From: Bacillus sp. SG-1
Lineage (GTDB): Bacteria > Bacillota > Bacilli > Bacillales > Bacillaceae_B
Assembly: GCF_000181495.1 (NCBI RefSeq)
Contig: NZ_ABCF01000005.1
Coordinates: 38,720 to 102,719, forward strand
Reading direction: 5' to 3'
DNA length: 64,000 nucleotides
Below the pieces are notes generated by a model, which was not told the DNA's origin, did not search any database, and was given only the letters and a program-made list of their open reading frames with translations. Of the stretch, positions 17,052 to 26,216 are shown piece by piece. Each line of letters starts with the position of its first letter. The first letter of the stretch is position 1. The position numbers were made by a program, and so were the translations under genes.

Positions 17052-17666
17052 CTACCGGGCCGGCATGGCATCCTTTTGATTTGCTTGCATCTTATATTTA
17101 CCTAAGTACCAGAAACCGCCATCCAAGGAAGAACCGATTGGTGAATATAACGCCATTCCTGTGGAAGTGATACCGTTTGCTTCATATTTAAATACTCCCT
17201 CACTGGAGCCGATGTTCTCACCTGTTTTTCCATACGTATTTTGAATGGCTGCAGGCTGCAGTTCTGGAAGGAATCGAACAGATAACTGATATTGTTTTTC
17301 GGTATCAGGCCGTTCAAGAACAATCAGGAAGCTGCCATCCTCCGAGGTTTCGCTTGTTTTCTCCAGTATATACTCATCCAGCGGTTCAATAACGCCATTG
17401 ATGACATCTAATTGCTCAGCGCCATCTGGGTATTGTTTCACGCCTGAATGGATGACGGCTCCTTCCGGAAGATTGGTCTGACCGCGGATGACAAGCCTGT
17501 TGCGGTTATATTGAACAGTGGCTTCCAAGAGGATGGTTTCCTTTCCTCTAGCCACTTCCGGAGACTTTTTCTGCTCTAGCGTTTCATCTACCCAGACAAC
17601 CCGGCAAGCTGTTAAGAGAAGCAGGACAAATAAAAACAGTACGAGTTTAATAGTCTTCTTTAACAT
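17052..17666 (-). CDS. Lipoprotein of unknown function, third gene of the permease operon
   Basis: 204 residues. A type II signal peptide with lipobox LLLTAC places the mature protein on the outer face of the membrane from Cys21. The rest is beta-rich with two similar halves (ILLEATVQYNRNRLVIRGQTNLP and LIVLERPDTEKQYQLSVRFLP) resembling Ig-like or FlgD-like sandwich repeats. It overlaps the preceding permease gene by 7 nt, so the two are translationally coupled. It is too small to be an Opp-type substrate-binding protein. I do not recognise the family. Confidence 0.75.
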   Translation of the reverse strand: MLKKTIKLVLFLFVLLLLTACRVVWVDETLEQKKSPEVARGKETILLEATVQYNRNRLVIRGQTNLPEGAVIHSGVKQYPDGAEQLDVINGVIEPLDEYILEKTSETSEDGSFLIVLERPDTEKQYQLSVRFLPELQPAAIQNTYGKTGENIGSSEGVFKYEANGITSTGMALYSPIGSSLDGGFWYLGKYKMQANQKDAMPAR

Positions 17667-18697
17667 GCTTCTTCCTCTTTGCGGTTAATGAAAGTGAAAT
17701 CTTCTTTGCCAGGTTCGCGGTTTGCACGAGCCGGGTTTAGTTTGCTCTTCTTTTTGCGTTTGAAGCCGATATGGTTTCCTTCAATCAATACAGATCTCAA
17801 TACTGCACTGATTTCGTTTACACAGAAGATGGTAAGCGCGAAGAATAAGAGTGGCCCCAGGACAATATACGGTCGGATGAATACTTGCTGTATATTAATC
17901 GCAATGGTTGCAGCCCACTCATTGGTAGCAGAAAAATAAACTGGAATAAATTCCAGGATTCCAAAGTTAGAAGTCATTAATCCGCCAAGGCAGATATGCA
18001 GGATGCCAAGCTGGATTAAGAGAAGGAGCGTTTGTGACAGTTGTTCAGAGAACAATACAATGGAATGACGGCCGAAGTGAGGCATCAAATGTTTTCTGAT
18101 CAAGTGAAAACGGCTGGCTCCCATTTGTCTGGAGACATCAATGAACTCCTGTTTCATAAAATCATTCATTCCCTGGCCTACGTACATACCGAGAGACGGA
18201 ATGACGATGAGCGCTATCACGATGACTTCAATGACAGTGAAGCGGAAGCTGGTCAGCGCGTCGTTTTCGTAGGCGAGCTGAAGCGGATGAAGCAGGATGA
18301 AACCGACAATGGCCAGGGGAATGAAATTAAACGTATCCCAAAAGCCTTTGAATCCGGAACGAAGCCATCTCGGCATGAATGCATAGATAAGCCCTGTGAT
18401 GAACCCGCCGGCCATGCGCAGCAATGCGATGGCCAATGCACCTAGCAGCGTATATTTAGCACCATCCATGAGCATGAGGAAAATGTTTCTCCCAATCTTG
18501 TCACTTCCCAAAGGGGGCATCTCAGATGGCGAGTATGGAGGTGCAGCAATGACCTTGTTAGTTTCAGGATCTTTTAAATAAGGTGGCCCTGACTCTGATA
18601 AATCAGGGTAGAGAACGGGCACGAGAAAGCTTCCGATAATCATCGCAGCAATAATCACAAATGGAATCCAAAAACGGAATGATCTAAATACACTCAT
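17660..18697 (-). CDS. Oligopeptide-type ABC transporter permease, OppC-like
   Basis: 345 residues. An N-terminal anchor helix, then an extracytoplasmic stretch with PPLGSDKIGRNIF, the typical OppC/DppC entry motif, then about five helices. The cytoplasmic EAA loop reads FIDVSRQMGASRFHLIRKHLMPH, which keeps the conserved A-x-x-x-G-A-S pattern used to dock an ATPase. The C-terminal tail is long and basic (FKRKKKSK). It overlaps the upstream permease by 4 nt. No ATPase or binding protein gene is in the operon, so it must use subunits encoded elsewhere. Confidence 0.85.
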   Translation of the reverse strand: MSVFRSFRFWIPFVIIAAMIIGSFLVPVLYPDLSESGPPYLKDPETNKVIAAPPYSPSEMPPLGSDKIGRNIFLMLMDGAKYTLLGALAIALLRMAGGFITGLIYAFMPRWLRSGFKGFWDTFNFIPLAIVGFILLHPLQLAYENDALTSFRFTVIEVIVIALIVIPSLGMYVGQGMNDFMKQEFIDVSRQMGASRFHLIRKHLMPHFGRHSIVLFSEQLSQTLLLLIQLGILHICLGGLMTSNFGILEFIPVYFSATNEWAATIAINIQQVFIRPYIVLGPLLFFALTIFCVNEISAVLRSVLIEGNHIGFKRKKKSKLNPARANREPGKEDFTFINRKEEEAC

Positions 18698-19575
18698 ACC
18701 TCAAACTCCCCTCCAATCATTTTTGTCAAAAGAATCCGGCCGATGCTGAAGATGATAAAGAATGGAATATATATCAGGAGCATCCCTATAAAGAAAGCAC
18801 TTGGCTTGGCAGTGGCGGTTGCCAGCATGACATACATAAATCCATGGATATTAAACAGGATTTCAATGATCAGCAGATTAGAAAGCATCAAAAGAAAAAT
18901 CGGTTTAATATGATAATAGAATTGGATCCAGACATTGCGGAACAGGTGGACCCAAAGGGTATAAGCCTTCGAAAAGCCTTTTGAAAAAGAATATTCAACA
19001 TAAGGCCTGTCTTCTTCTTCCCTGATTTGGAAAAGAAATTGCTTGGTGAGAAAAGCAATGGGCAGTACAGACAGGCAGACAATCGGCAGCACATAAATTT
19101 TATCTTCACCCAGCTTGTAAATATCAAACAAAAGGATGTCCGTCTGTTTGAAAAGCCAAATGATGAATAATTGTAAAGAGACGACAATCAAAACGTCCGG
19201 TAGAGAATCAAATACATCCAGTACCCTCATGCAAATCCGGTAGGCCCATCTTGGAAGGAACATAATCAGATAGCTGATGGCAGCCGAAACAACAACGGCA
19301 ATGGCAAATGCTGTGATTAACAGGAGGAACGAATACCCAAACAGTTTCAACAGCATAGGGAAGATAGGATAGGTTTTTTCGTCTTGCCCGACCGTAATGA
19401 AAATAGAGCCGGGGTTCAATAAATCATGGAAGATTTGTTTTAAGGTATGAAAATATTTGGCGATATGTATAACAAGTTCATGATCGTAAAAAAGCAAAGA
19501 ACCCGCAGCACTGAATAAAAAAAGACCTGCGCACGTGAGTAGAAACTGAACGGGCAGCCATATGACCTGCTTCAT
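18694..19575 (-). CDS. Oligopeptide-type ABC transporter permease, OppB-like
   Basis: 293 residues and about six membrane helices with the OppB-like layout. The EAA-loop region (RPYVEYSFSKGFSKAYTLWVHLFRN) is degenerate compared with the partner permease, lacking the canonical A-x-x-x-G-A. It heads a three-gene operon with the OppC-like permease and a lipoprotein. ATG 19575 lies 6 nt after GAGGAGG; the longer reading to 19590 begins inside the ribosome binding site. The weak EAA motif could mean altered ATPase coupling. Confidence 0.75.
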   Translation of the reverse strand: MKQVIWLPVQFLLTCAGLFLFSAAGSLLFYDHELVIHIAKYFHTLKQIFHDLLNPGSIFITVGQDEKTYPIFPMLLKLFGYSFLLLITAFAIAVVVSAAISYLIMFLPRWAYRICMRVLDVFDSLPDVLIVVSLQLFIIWLFKQTDILLFDIYKLGEDKIYVLPIVCLSVLPIAFLTKQFLFQIREEEDRPYVEYSFSKGFSKAYTLWVHLFRNVWIQFYYHIKPIFLLMLSNLLIIEILFNIHGFMYVMLATATAKPSAFFIGMLLIYIPFFIIFSIGRILLTKMIGGEFEV

Positions 19576-19824
19576 GAAAGGCCTCCTCAAGCATGTAAAG
19601 TAAATTAAGAATCGTTGTTTTATACAGTTCTATTTTGAATTTTTCAGATTATTTCATTTTATACTATAACACTTACAATTTATTCCTTCAAGAAAGGCCT
19701 GATTTTCCGATTGCTTTTTAAGAGCAGAACTTGCCAGAGTGATAACTGGAAAGTATATATAATGGAAGGGTACCTTATGTTATTTTAGATAAAAGGTTAG
19801 TAGATAAGAATAAAGGGGATAAAT

Positions 19825-20634
19825 ATGACTGAATTAAAAGCGATTCAACAATTACAAACACCGAACACAACCTCCAGCTTAATGGATGATTTTCTACGAA
19901 TGGGTATAGAAAAAGGAATGACACTGATTGTCCATTCCTCTCTAAGTTCACTGGGCTGGGTTTGTGGAGGTGCCGTTTCCGTGGTGACAGCATTGATGGA
20001 AGCAGTAGGGAAAGAGGGAACACTGATTATGCCCTCTCAATCGGCTGACAACTCTGATCCGGCTGAGTGGCAGCAACCGCCCGTTCCTGAAGCATGGTGG
20101 CCGACTATCCGTGACAAAATGCCGGCATACGACCCGGATACCACTCCTGCAAGAGGCATGGGTGTAATAGCAGAAACATTTAGAAGTTTCCCAGGTGTAA
20201 AAAGAAGTTTACATCCGATGTATTCATTTACCGCCTGGGGAAAACATGCTGAGTATATACTGAGTGAACAACCTCTTGAGGAAGGATTTGGTCCGCGGTC
20301 GCCACTGGCTAAAATATATGAACTGGATGGAGACGTCCTCTTACTGGGCGTCACGCATGACAGCAATACGTCCCTGCATTTTGCCGAACACAGCATTCCC
20401 CATCGTGAAAAAGTCCAAAAAGGAGCCGCGATGAAAGAGAACGGCAATCGGGTATGGAACACCTATGAAGAGATTCTGTATGATTCCGATCCTTTTGAAA
20501 AACTGGGAAAAGAATTTGAGAAACAACAGCCTGTAAAGTCCGCAGTGATCGGGAATGCAGACTGTAGATTGATGAAACAGCGGGCGGCAGTTGATTTTGC
20601 GAGAAATTGGCTTCAGCAAAATCAATCCAAATAG
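19825..20634 (+). CDS. AAC(3)-family acetyltransferase (YokD-like)
   Basis: 269 residues of the antibiotic N-acetyltransferase fold. Hallmarks are VHSSLSSLGWVCGGA, the LIMPSQSADNSDP loop, PARGMGVIAETFR and LLLGVTHDSNTSLHFAEH, where the His is part of the CoA/substrate site. Members acetylate the 3-amino group of 2-deoxystreptamine aminoglycosides, but chromosomal Bacillus homologues such as YokD do not necessarily confer resistance, so the natural substrate is open. The VOC gene 33 nt downstream probably shares the transcript. Confidence 0.85.
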   Translation: MTELKAIQQLQTPNTTSSLMDDFLRMGIEKGMTLIVHSSLSSLGWVCGGAVSVVTALMEAVGKEGTLIMPSQSADNSDPAEWQQPPVPEAWWPTIRDKMPAYDPDTTPARGMGVIAETFRSFPGVKRSLHPMYSFTAWGKHAEYILSEQPLEEGFGPRSPLAKIYELDGDVLLLGVTHDSNTSLHFAEHSIPHREKVQKGAAMKENGNRVWNTYEEILYDSDPFEKLGKEFEKQQPVKSAVIGNADCRLMKQRAAVDFARNWLQQNQSK

Positions 20635-20667
20635 CTACCTGAACATAGAAAGGGATGGGCGACCAAT

Positions 20668-21084
20668 ATGAGTGAAAAACTGTTAAGAGTAGGGACTACA
20701 TATCTTCCTGTCCGGAATGTCGCTTCGGCCGCTGAATGGTATACCGTGAATCTTGGGGCGAAAGTTAACTATAGTGATGAGGATAAGGCAATTTTGGACT
20801 TAGCCAACCAGAGCTTCTTCCTCGTACAGGCAGGAAACAATCAATCAGCCAATTTCTTTGACAAAAATGGCAAAGAGCATTTCTCAATGACATTTGAAGT
20901 CAACGGGTTGTCTGCATTGAAAGATCTTCATAAAGATTTCAAAGAGAAGAAGCTGAAAGTCGGCGATATTGAAGACAGGGGCCACGCTGGCAAAAATTTT
21001 GTCTTCTGGGATATGGATGGCAATAAATTCGACGCCTGGAGCGAGCTAAGTCCTGATTTCAAAGAGAAATATACCGTTCAGTGA
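20668..21084 (+). CDS. VOC-family (glyoxalase/bleomycin resistance) protein
   Basis: 138 residues with a paired beta-alpha-beta-beta-beta fold: TTYLPVRNVASAAEWYTVNLGAKV at the start and FVFWDMDGNKFDAWSE at the end. The DxxGN-type end with a metal-binding acid is a family feature; the N-terminal metal His is replaced, so it may lack a metal site. Function unknown. It follows the AAC(3)-like gene closely. A parS-like palindrome begins 2 nt after its stop codon. Confidence 0.8.
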   Translation: MSEKLLRVGTTYLPVRNVASAAEWYTVNLGAKVNYSDEDKAILDLANQSFFLVQAGNNQSANFFDKNGKEHFSMTFEVNGLSALKDLHKDFKEKKLKVGDIEDRGHAGKNFVFWDMDGNKFDAWSELSPDFKEKYTVQ

Positions 21085-21085
21085 C

Positions 21086-21101
21086 TGTTTCACGTGAAAC
21101 G
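21086..21101. promoter_or_regulatory. parS-like site (ParB/Spo0J binding sequence), alternatively a terminator stem
   Basis: TGTTTCACGTGAAACG matches the B. subtilis parS consensus TGTTNCACGTGAAACA at every position except the last base. The perfect GTTTCACGTGAAAC palindrome is followed by GGCCTTTTT, so it could also act as the terminator of the VOC gene. Both roles are possible. Confidence 0.5.
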
Positions 21102-21112
21102 GCCTTTTTAAA

Positions 21113-21200
21113 GGGATTGGCGAATGGGGCCGATTGGTACATCATTTGGAGAGAAAGTCAGAAATGATGCTGTAAAAGGGACGGAATAGGTACATCATTG
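21113..21200. repeat. Two-unit trace of a ~53-nt repeat
   Basis: GGTACATCATT occurs at 21136 and 21189 (53 nt apart), each preceded by AAGGGA and a G-rich stretch. Only two units are seen. Confidence 0.45.
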
Positions 21201-21238
21201 TTATAAAATCATAAAAAAACAAACAGGAGGAGATCTCA

Positions 21239-22198
21239 ATGACCCAACCACAATATCAAAAAGCGACTTTTGCCGGGGGCTGTTTTTGGTGCATGGTTTC
21301 TCCTTTTGATGAGCAGGAAGGCATTCAAGAAGTTGTTTCGGGCTACATCGGCGGAGATAAAAAAAATCCATCCTACAAAGAAGTGGTCTCAGGAGTCACA
21401 GGACACAGGGAAGCAGTACAAATCACCTTTGATCCTGATATATTTCCTTTTGAAAAGCTTCTGGAGTTGTACTGGCAGCAAATCGATCCCACAGATGCGG
21501 AAGGCCAGTTCAGTGACAAGGGGATAGCTTATACGACCGCAATCTATTATCACAGTGAGGAACAAAGGAGAAAAGCGGAAAAGTCGAAAGAGGAGCTTGC
21601 AGGGAGCGGGCGGTTCAACAAGTCTATCGTAACCGAAATCCTGCCTGCCCAGCCTTTTTATCCCGCAGAAGAATATCATCAGGACTTTTACAAGAAAAAT
21701 AATTTCAGGTACGAACTGTATCAAAGAGGTTCGGGGAGACGAGATTTCCTGAAAAAGTACTGGCCGAAAGATACTTCTCATCTTAGGGAAAAGCTGACGC
21801 CCTTGCAGTATTATGTGACTCAGGAAAATGGAACGGAGCCACCTTTTGAAAACGAATATTGGGATAACAAACGTGATGGGATTTATGTCGATATCGTATC
21901 CGGTGAACCGCTGTTCACCTCCAAGGATCAATATGACAGCGGCTGCGGCTGGCCGAGTTTTACCAAGCCTGTCATGTCTGCCAGTGTTAAAGAAAAGTAT
22001 GATTTAAGCCACAGAAGCACAAGGGTGGAGGTGCGCAGCCGGGAGGCCGATTCTCATTTGGGTCATGTATTTGAGGATGGCCCCGGAAAAAATGGTTTAA
22101 GGTACTGTATCAACTCAGCTGCTTTGCGGTTCATCCCTGTTGAAAATTTTGAAAAAGAGGGATATGGGGACTTTAAGATTCTCTTTCCTGGAAAGTAG
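21239..22198 (+). CDS. msrAB: Bifunctional methionine sulfoxide reductase MsrA-MsrB
   Basis: 319 residues. The N-terminal MsrA domain (~1-155) carries the catalytic GGCFWC (Cys15), and the C-terminal MsrB domain (~175-319) carries [14 protein letters not shown] and RYCINSAAL with the catalytic Cys. Together they reduce both S and R epimers of methionine sulfoxide in oxidised proteins. In B. subtilis these are two genes; here they are one polypeptide in A-B order. The MsrB part lacks the zinc CxxC pairs, as in B. subtilis MsrB. AGGAGG precedes ATG 21239. Confidence 0.95.
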   Translation: MTQPQYQKATFAGGCFWCMVSPFDEQEGIQEVVSGYIGGDKKNPSYKEVVSGVTGHREAVQITFDPDIFPFEKLLELYWQQIDPTDAEGQFSDKGIAYTTAIYYHSEEQRRKAEKSKEELAGSGRFNKSIVTEILPAQPFYPAEEYHQDFYKKNNFRYELYQRGSGRRDFLKKYWPKDTSHLREKLTPLQYYVTQENGTEPPFENEYWDNKRDGIYVDIVSGEPLFTSKDQYDSGCGWPSFTKPVMSASVKEKYDLSHRSTRVEVRSREADSHLGHVFEDGPGKNGLRYCINSAALRFIPVENFEKEGYGDFKILFPGK

Positions 22199-22226
22199 AT
22201 ATCCTCTGAAATTATCAGGAAATATG

Positions 22227-22260
22227 AAAATGGCTCAGGGCCCTGAGCCATTTCTATTTA
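22227..22260 (+). terminator. Intrinsic terminator after msrAB
   Basis: AAATGGCTCAGG with CCTGAGCCATTT, followed by CTATTTA. It overlaps the 3' end of the broken minus-strand gene. Confidence 0.85.
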
Positions 22261-22600
22261 ATCAGTGTTTCTGCGCCCTTTTGATTCAAAGAGAAGCACA
22301 ACTGGATATGCAGCAATCAAAAACAGGGAAATGTAAGTGGATCTCTCAAATGAAGTTTTAAACTTTTCTTGAGACCACCCGTCTTCCCCGATAATCCAAT
22401 AGGCTAATTGGTTTGAAATGCCTACTCCATCGTTAGCTTCAGGAAAGGCTCTGGGTATAGTTCTGTCCGAGGCTGATGGCTGCCAAAAGGGAAAACGCTA
22501 TAGTGAGACCTACTCCTTTGGAATAAGGATTGGGAATACCGAACCTTTTTAGAATTGCCGCTGATATACCCAGCAGAACGATGCATCCATAAATGAACAA
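22258..22600 (-). pseudogene. Small membrane protein gene broken by a frameshift
   Basis: From TTG 22600, placed directly after GGGGGAGATAGG, one frame encodes about 54 residues with two hydrophobic segments (FIYGCIVLLGISAAILKRFG and VGLTIAFSLLAAISLG) and ends at 22439. A second frame, open from about 22490 to 22258, continues with SDRTIPRAFPEANDGVGISN, then LAYWIIGEDGWSQEKFKTSF and a last membrane helix YISLFLIAAYPVVLLFESKG. The second frame has no start codon of its own. Joined they give a ~130-residue membrane protein. I read this as one gene with a single frameshift between about 22450 and 22495, either real decay or a sequencing error. Confidence 0.65.
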
Positions 22601-22653
22601 CCTATCTCCCCCTATGCAACATGGTATTAGCTCTGTCAAAACTTAAATATTTA

Positions 22654-23934
22654 TTATGATTTCTGATTTATATCCACTGCAGCTATATGCTGTTTCGGCT
22701 CAGGCACCCGGGAAAGGATGATGATTCCGATGATGAAGAGAAGGACCAGGCTGAAAACACCGGTGCTTGAATCGCCTGTCACCTGGGCAGTCACCCCGAC
22801 AAGTAAAGGCCCCATGATCGAGGCGAACTTCCCGAAAATATTATAAAAACCGAAGAATTCATTCGAATTCTGCTTCGGAACCAGCTTGGCGAAATAAGAC
22901 CGGCTCAATGCCTGGATGCCCCCTTGGGATGTGGCAACAAGCATCGCCAATATCCAGAAGTCCAGGGTGGTTTCAAGGAAGTAGGCGTAGATACAGACAA
23001 AAATATAAACGATAATGCCGACATAGAGCATTTTCTTCCCAGTAAACTTCTCCGAAAGCCTTCCGTAAAGAACGGCAAATGGAGCCGCCACGACTTGCGT
23101 GACAAACAAAATGATCAACAGGCTGGTGGATGAGATGCCGAGATCTGATCCATAGGCAGTGGACATCGTAATGATGGTTCCCACTCCATCAATATAAAAG
23201 AAGTATGCAAGAAGGAACAAAAATAACGGACGATATTTCTTGATTTCCTTAAACGTTTTGCCAAGACGCTTGAAGCTGTTGACTACAGGTTTCGGTTCGG
23301 GCTCGATATAATAACGCTGATGGACATTCTTAAACATCGGGATGGCAAATAGTCCCCACCATAAAGCAGTGATCAGGAAGGCAATCTTACTCGCCAGCGT
23401 AGTGGAAAGAGGGATGATCCCGCTTTGGGAAAGGACGATGATGGCGATGCTGATGAAGAAAGGTATGGTGCTTCCGATATACCCAAGGGCAAAGCCTCTC
23501 GAGGAAACTCTGTCCATCTTTTCATCTGTTGTGACATCAGTCAAGAAGGCGTCATAAAATACATTGGCCCCTGCAGAACCGACGGCGGCAAAGGTATAGC
23601 AAATCAACAGAAGGAGCCACTGGTCGCTGGGGATAAAAGCCAAAAGGGCAGTGAAACTCACACCCAGGATAAAAAAGAAGGTAAAGAACTTCTTTTTAAA
23701 GCCTTTATAGTCAGCGATGGTTCCGAGAATCGGGCCAAGCATGGCTAATATAAATGTAGCGATGGCAATGGTATATCCTAAATAGGCAGTGGAATCCGAG
23801 GCGCTTACTCCAGCTTTGGTGGCCGCAGCCTTATAAAACAACGGAAAAACAGCAGTGGATATGATGATGGTATAAGCAGAATTAGCCCAATCATAGTACA
23901 TCCAGCTGTTTTCTTCTTTAGTGAAAGCCTTCAT
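22654..23934 (-). CDS. MFS transporter, Atg22/UMF1-like
   Basis: 426 residues and 12 membrane helices. YDWANSAYTIIISTAVFP near the N-terminus and YDAFLTDVTTDEKMDRVSSRGFALGY are the signatures of the Atg22-like branch of the major facilitator superfamily; SQGGIQALSRSYFAKLVP is typical of its second half. Yeast Atg22 exports amino acids from vacuoles; bacterial substrates are unknown. ATG 23934 follows GGGGAGG. The next upstream gene on the same strand encodes an alkaline-phosphatase-superfamily hydrolase 76 nt away, so they may be cotranscribed and act on a common compound; that is inference. Confidence 0.88.
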   Translation of the reverse strand: MKAFTKEENSWMYYDWANSAYTIIISTAVFPLFYKAAATKAGVSASDSTAYLGYTIAIATFILAMLGPILGTIADYKGFKKKFFTFFFILGVSFTALLAFIPSDQWLLLLICYTFAAVGSAGANVFYDAFLTDVTTDEKMDRVSSRGFALGYIGSTIPFFISIAIIVLSQSGIIPLSTTLASKIAFLITALWWGLFAIPMFKNVHQRYYIEPEPKPVVNSFKRLGKTFKEIKKYRPLFLFLLAYFFYIDGVGTIITMSTAYGSDLGISSTSLLIILFVTQVVAAPFAVLYGRLSEKFTGKKMLYVGIIVYIFVCIYAYFLETTLDFWILAMLVATSQGGIQALSRSYFAKLVPKQNSNEFFGFYNIFGKFASIMGPLLVGVTAQVTGDSSTGVFSLVLLFIIGIIILSRVPEPKQHIAAVDINQKS

Positions 23935-24010
23935 CAGTCTAACCTCCCCGAACGATTTCATTTTTTTGAAGAAGGGCGAAAAATTAAGTGCACGTCACTT
24001 TACATACTTT

Positions 24011-25318
24011 TTACAGCTGAAAAAGGTCCTGTACAGCCTCGCCGTCTGTATCACCCAGATGAAGACCAAGCAGTCTGGCAAAGGTGGGACCTTCATCTGT
24101 AAGATGCATGGAAGGGATGACAGCTCCCTCTTTGATTCCCTTGCCGGCAGCCATAAAAATCGTGTGATAATCCGGTTTTTCCGGTGAATATCCGTGAGAG
24201 GCATAGGTGTACTTGCCGGTTTTCACATCTTCTGGGGTGATGTCATCCAGATACTTTCCTTGAATTCCTTCTGTGATGTAATAGCCCAGTGAGGCTTCTA
24301 TCATAAATGCACAAGTCTCATCAGCTCCTCTTTCCCCGGCTTCCTTTCCAGTCAGAATCCTTTCAATACCATTCTTTTCATCTTTTTGGAGCTTGTTTAG
24401 AATTTGTTCAGCTTTCTGCAGGCTTTGATGATCATTGGGATCTTTTAGATATATATATGCCGAGCCGTCGCAGCTCTTGCAGTAGACTTTCCAATCAGTC
24501 ACACGGCCCTGGGAATTAACGCTGACCAGCCCTTCCTCTTTTAAAAGGACATTCGGTTTAATGGCCTTTGATTCATCAAGGGCACTGTGATCGCCGAGTG
24601 CAACGATTGTTGAATTTTCATAAATTCCTGCTTCTCTTAGGGCCGCTGTAATTCTGCCAAGCCGCTGGTCATGCCGCCTTAAAGCTTGACGCGCCTCTTC
24701 GGAAGAGAAGCCATGATAGTGGCGGTGGGAGTCAAGGTCTGTAAAGTGGATGAGCATCAGGTTCGGTTTCTTTTTGCGGATAGTTTCCACGGCTGATTCC
24801 AAAACAAAGTCATCTAGCTGCGGTTGATGAAGTCCGTTGCGGATATGGCCAAATCGACGGTTCATTTCAAGCTGGAAAGAGGTGCTTCCATTCCAAAGGG
24901 AAACGGCAATTTGGTGATGCCATGGCCGGTTGGCAAAGATTTCGGGCATATTGTAATCAATTTCTGCTTTAGCGGTCACCGGCCATAATAAAGCTGCAGT
25001 CGTCATGCCTGCTTTCTTTGCTTCATCATATAGTGTGGTGCCCTTTACATGATGCCTGTGCCAGTACCAATCTGGAGAAGAGCTTCCGGGCTGTAGGTGT
25101 GTATTGTTTATGACCCCATGCTTATTGGGGAAGTTGCCAGTTACGATAGTGGCATGACAGGGGTACGTAACGGAAGGGTAAATGGACTTTACGTTAGGGC
25201 AATGGGAACCTTTTACCAAAAGATCTTTAAAATTCGGCATATCTTTTATCGCAGGAAAATCTAGAGATGAAAGACAGTCAAATGAAATCACAATCAGGTG
25301 GTCTGTAAGTCGTTTCAT
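24011..25318 (-). CDS. Alkaline-phosphatase-superfamily phosphodiesterase/nucleotide pyrophosphatase
   Basis: 435 residues. The N-terminal ISFDCLSS gives the first metal aspartate, YPSVTYPCHATIVTG holds the catalytic Thr nucleophile, FTDLDSHRHYHG and LGDHSALDE supply metal ligands, and ASHGYSPEKPDYHTIF gives the last His. This arrangement is that of type I phosphodiesterase/nucleotide pyrophosphatases. No signal peptide is seen, so it is probably cytosolic. Substrate unknown. GGAGG precedes ATG 25318. It is followed on the same strand by the MFS gene. Confidence 0.85.
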   Translation of the reverse strand: MKRLTDHLIVISFDCLSSLDFPAIKDMPNFKDLLVKGSHCPNVKSIYPSVTYPCHATIVTGNFPNKHGVINNTHLQPGSSSPDWYWHRHHVKGTTLYDEAKKAGMTTAALLWPVTAKAEIDYNMPEIFANRPWHHQIAVSLWNGSTSFQLEMNRRFGHIRNGLHQPQLDDFVLESAVETIRKKKPNLMLIHFTDLDSHRHYHGFSSEEARQALRRHDQRLGRITAALREAGIYENSTIVALGDHSALDESKAIKPNVLLKEEGLVSVNSQGRVTDWKVYCKSCDGSAYIYLKDPNDHQSLQKAEQILNKLQKDEKNGIERILTGKEAGERGADETCAFMIEASLGYYITEGIQGKYLDDITPEDVKTGKYTYASHGYSPEKPDYHTIFMAAGKGIKEGAVIPSMHLTDEGPTFARLLGLHLGDTDGEAVQDLFQL

Positions 25319-25590
25319 GAAAGCCTCCAATTGTCAAAATGTTTTTAAAATTAACATATGTATTAAATATAACAGAAAACCTGACAGACTATACATGTTT
25401 TGTATATGCTAGACTGAGTATATACAAATTCCTTTTGTTTAAAGCTGTTTTCCGCTTAGGTGAGGGACTCCGCATGGCAGGCGGTCATACACCTTCCAGT
25501 TCGTGATAATTCATATATAACAAACCGGGTTGGATTACAATGAAAGGTGCTCTTCATGTTTGAAATTTAATCAGAGAGGCAGTTTATACA

Positions 25591-26136
25591 ATGAAACGGT
25601 TATGTTTTAGTCCGTTTCCAACATTGGAAACGCACAGATTAATATTAAGGCAACTTGAATCTAACGATGCTGAAGCTATCTTTGCTTATCAGTCAAATAA
25701 AGAAAATTTCCCGTATGTGGACATGCCCATTTATACAAATATTGCTGAAGCGAAAACTTATATTGAAAAGATGAATACAGGAATTAAGGATAAGAAATGG
25801 GTCATATGGGCCATCGCTGACAACAAAACGAATAGTATCTTGGGCACCATCTCCATTTGGAATATTTCAAATGATTTAGAAACAGCGGACTTGGGATATG
25901 GGTTATTTCCTGGAAATGTCGGAAGGGGGATAATGAGTGAGGCGTTAGTAAAAGTGCTTGATTACGGATTTAATGAAATAGGACTAAACACTATTGAAGC
26001 TTGTACGAACACTTTAAATCAAAAATCCATATACCTATTGAAAAGGAATCATTTTAATTATTCGTCCTCTTTTACGGAACCGGCCTCTAACGGCGGGACC
26101 ATTAAGATGGATGTTTACAGCATTACTAAGAGATAG
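25591..26136 (+). CDS. GNAT-family N-acetyltransferase (RimJ/RimL-like)
   Basis: 181 residues. ETHRLILRQLESNDAEAIF opens the fold as in RimJ/RimL-type enzymes, and GNVGRGIMSEALVKVLDYGF is the acetyl-CoA-binding motif A (Q/R-x-x-G-x-G/A region). The NQKSIYLLKRNHF segment is motif B. The acceptor (a ribosomal protein N-terminus, another protein or a small amine) is not predictable. GAGAGG precedes ATG 25591. Monocistronic. Confidence 0.85.
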   Translation: MKRLCFSPFPTLETHRLILRQLESNDAEAIFAYQSNKENFPYVDMPIYTNIAEAKTYIEKMNTGIKDKKWVIWAIADNKTNSILGTISIWNISNDLETADLGYGLFPGNVGRGIMSEALVKVLDYGFNEIGLNTIEACTNTLNQKSIYLLKRNHFNYSSSFTEPASNGGTIKMDVYSITKR

Positions 26137-26174
26137 AACCTTCAGCTGCTGGTTGATTAAGCTGGATATAGTAA

Positions 26175-26205
26175 AAACGCTCAGAACATTATCTGAGCGT
26201 TTAGC
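26175..26205. terminator. Terminator between the GNAT gene and the MurE-like gene
   Basis: AAACGCTCAG (26175-26184) with CTGAGCGTTT (26193-26202), shared by two convergent genes. Confidence 0.75.
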
Positions 26206-26216
26206 AAGTTAAGCAA

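Noticed and set aside
16873..17079. A frame with a seven-residue repeat over the GATAGAA array as a gene
   Set aside because: No ribosome binding site, and it runs into the terminator of the convergent operon and the lipoprotein gene. The repeat follows from the 21-nt period.
19576..19590. Longer start for the OppB-like permease
   Set aside because: The TTG at 19590 lies in the GAGGAGG ribosome binding site that serves ATG 19575.
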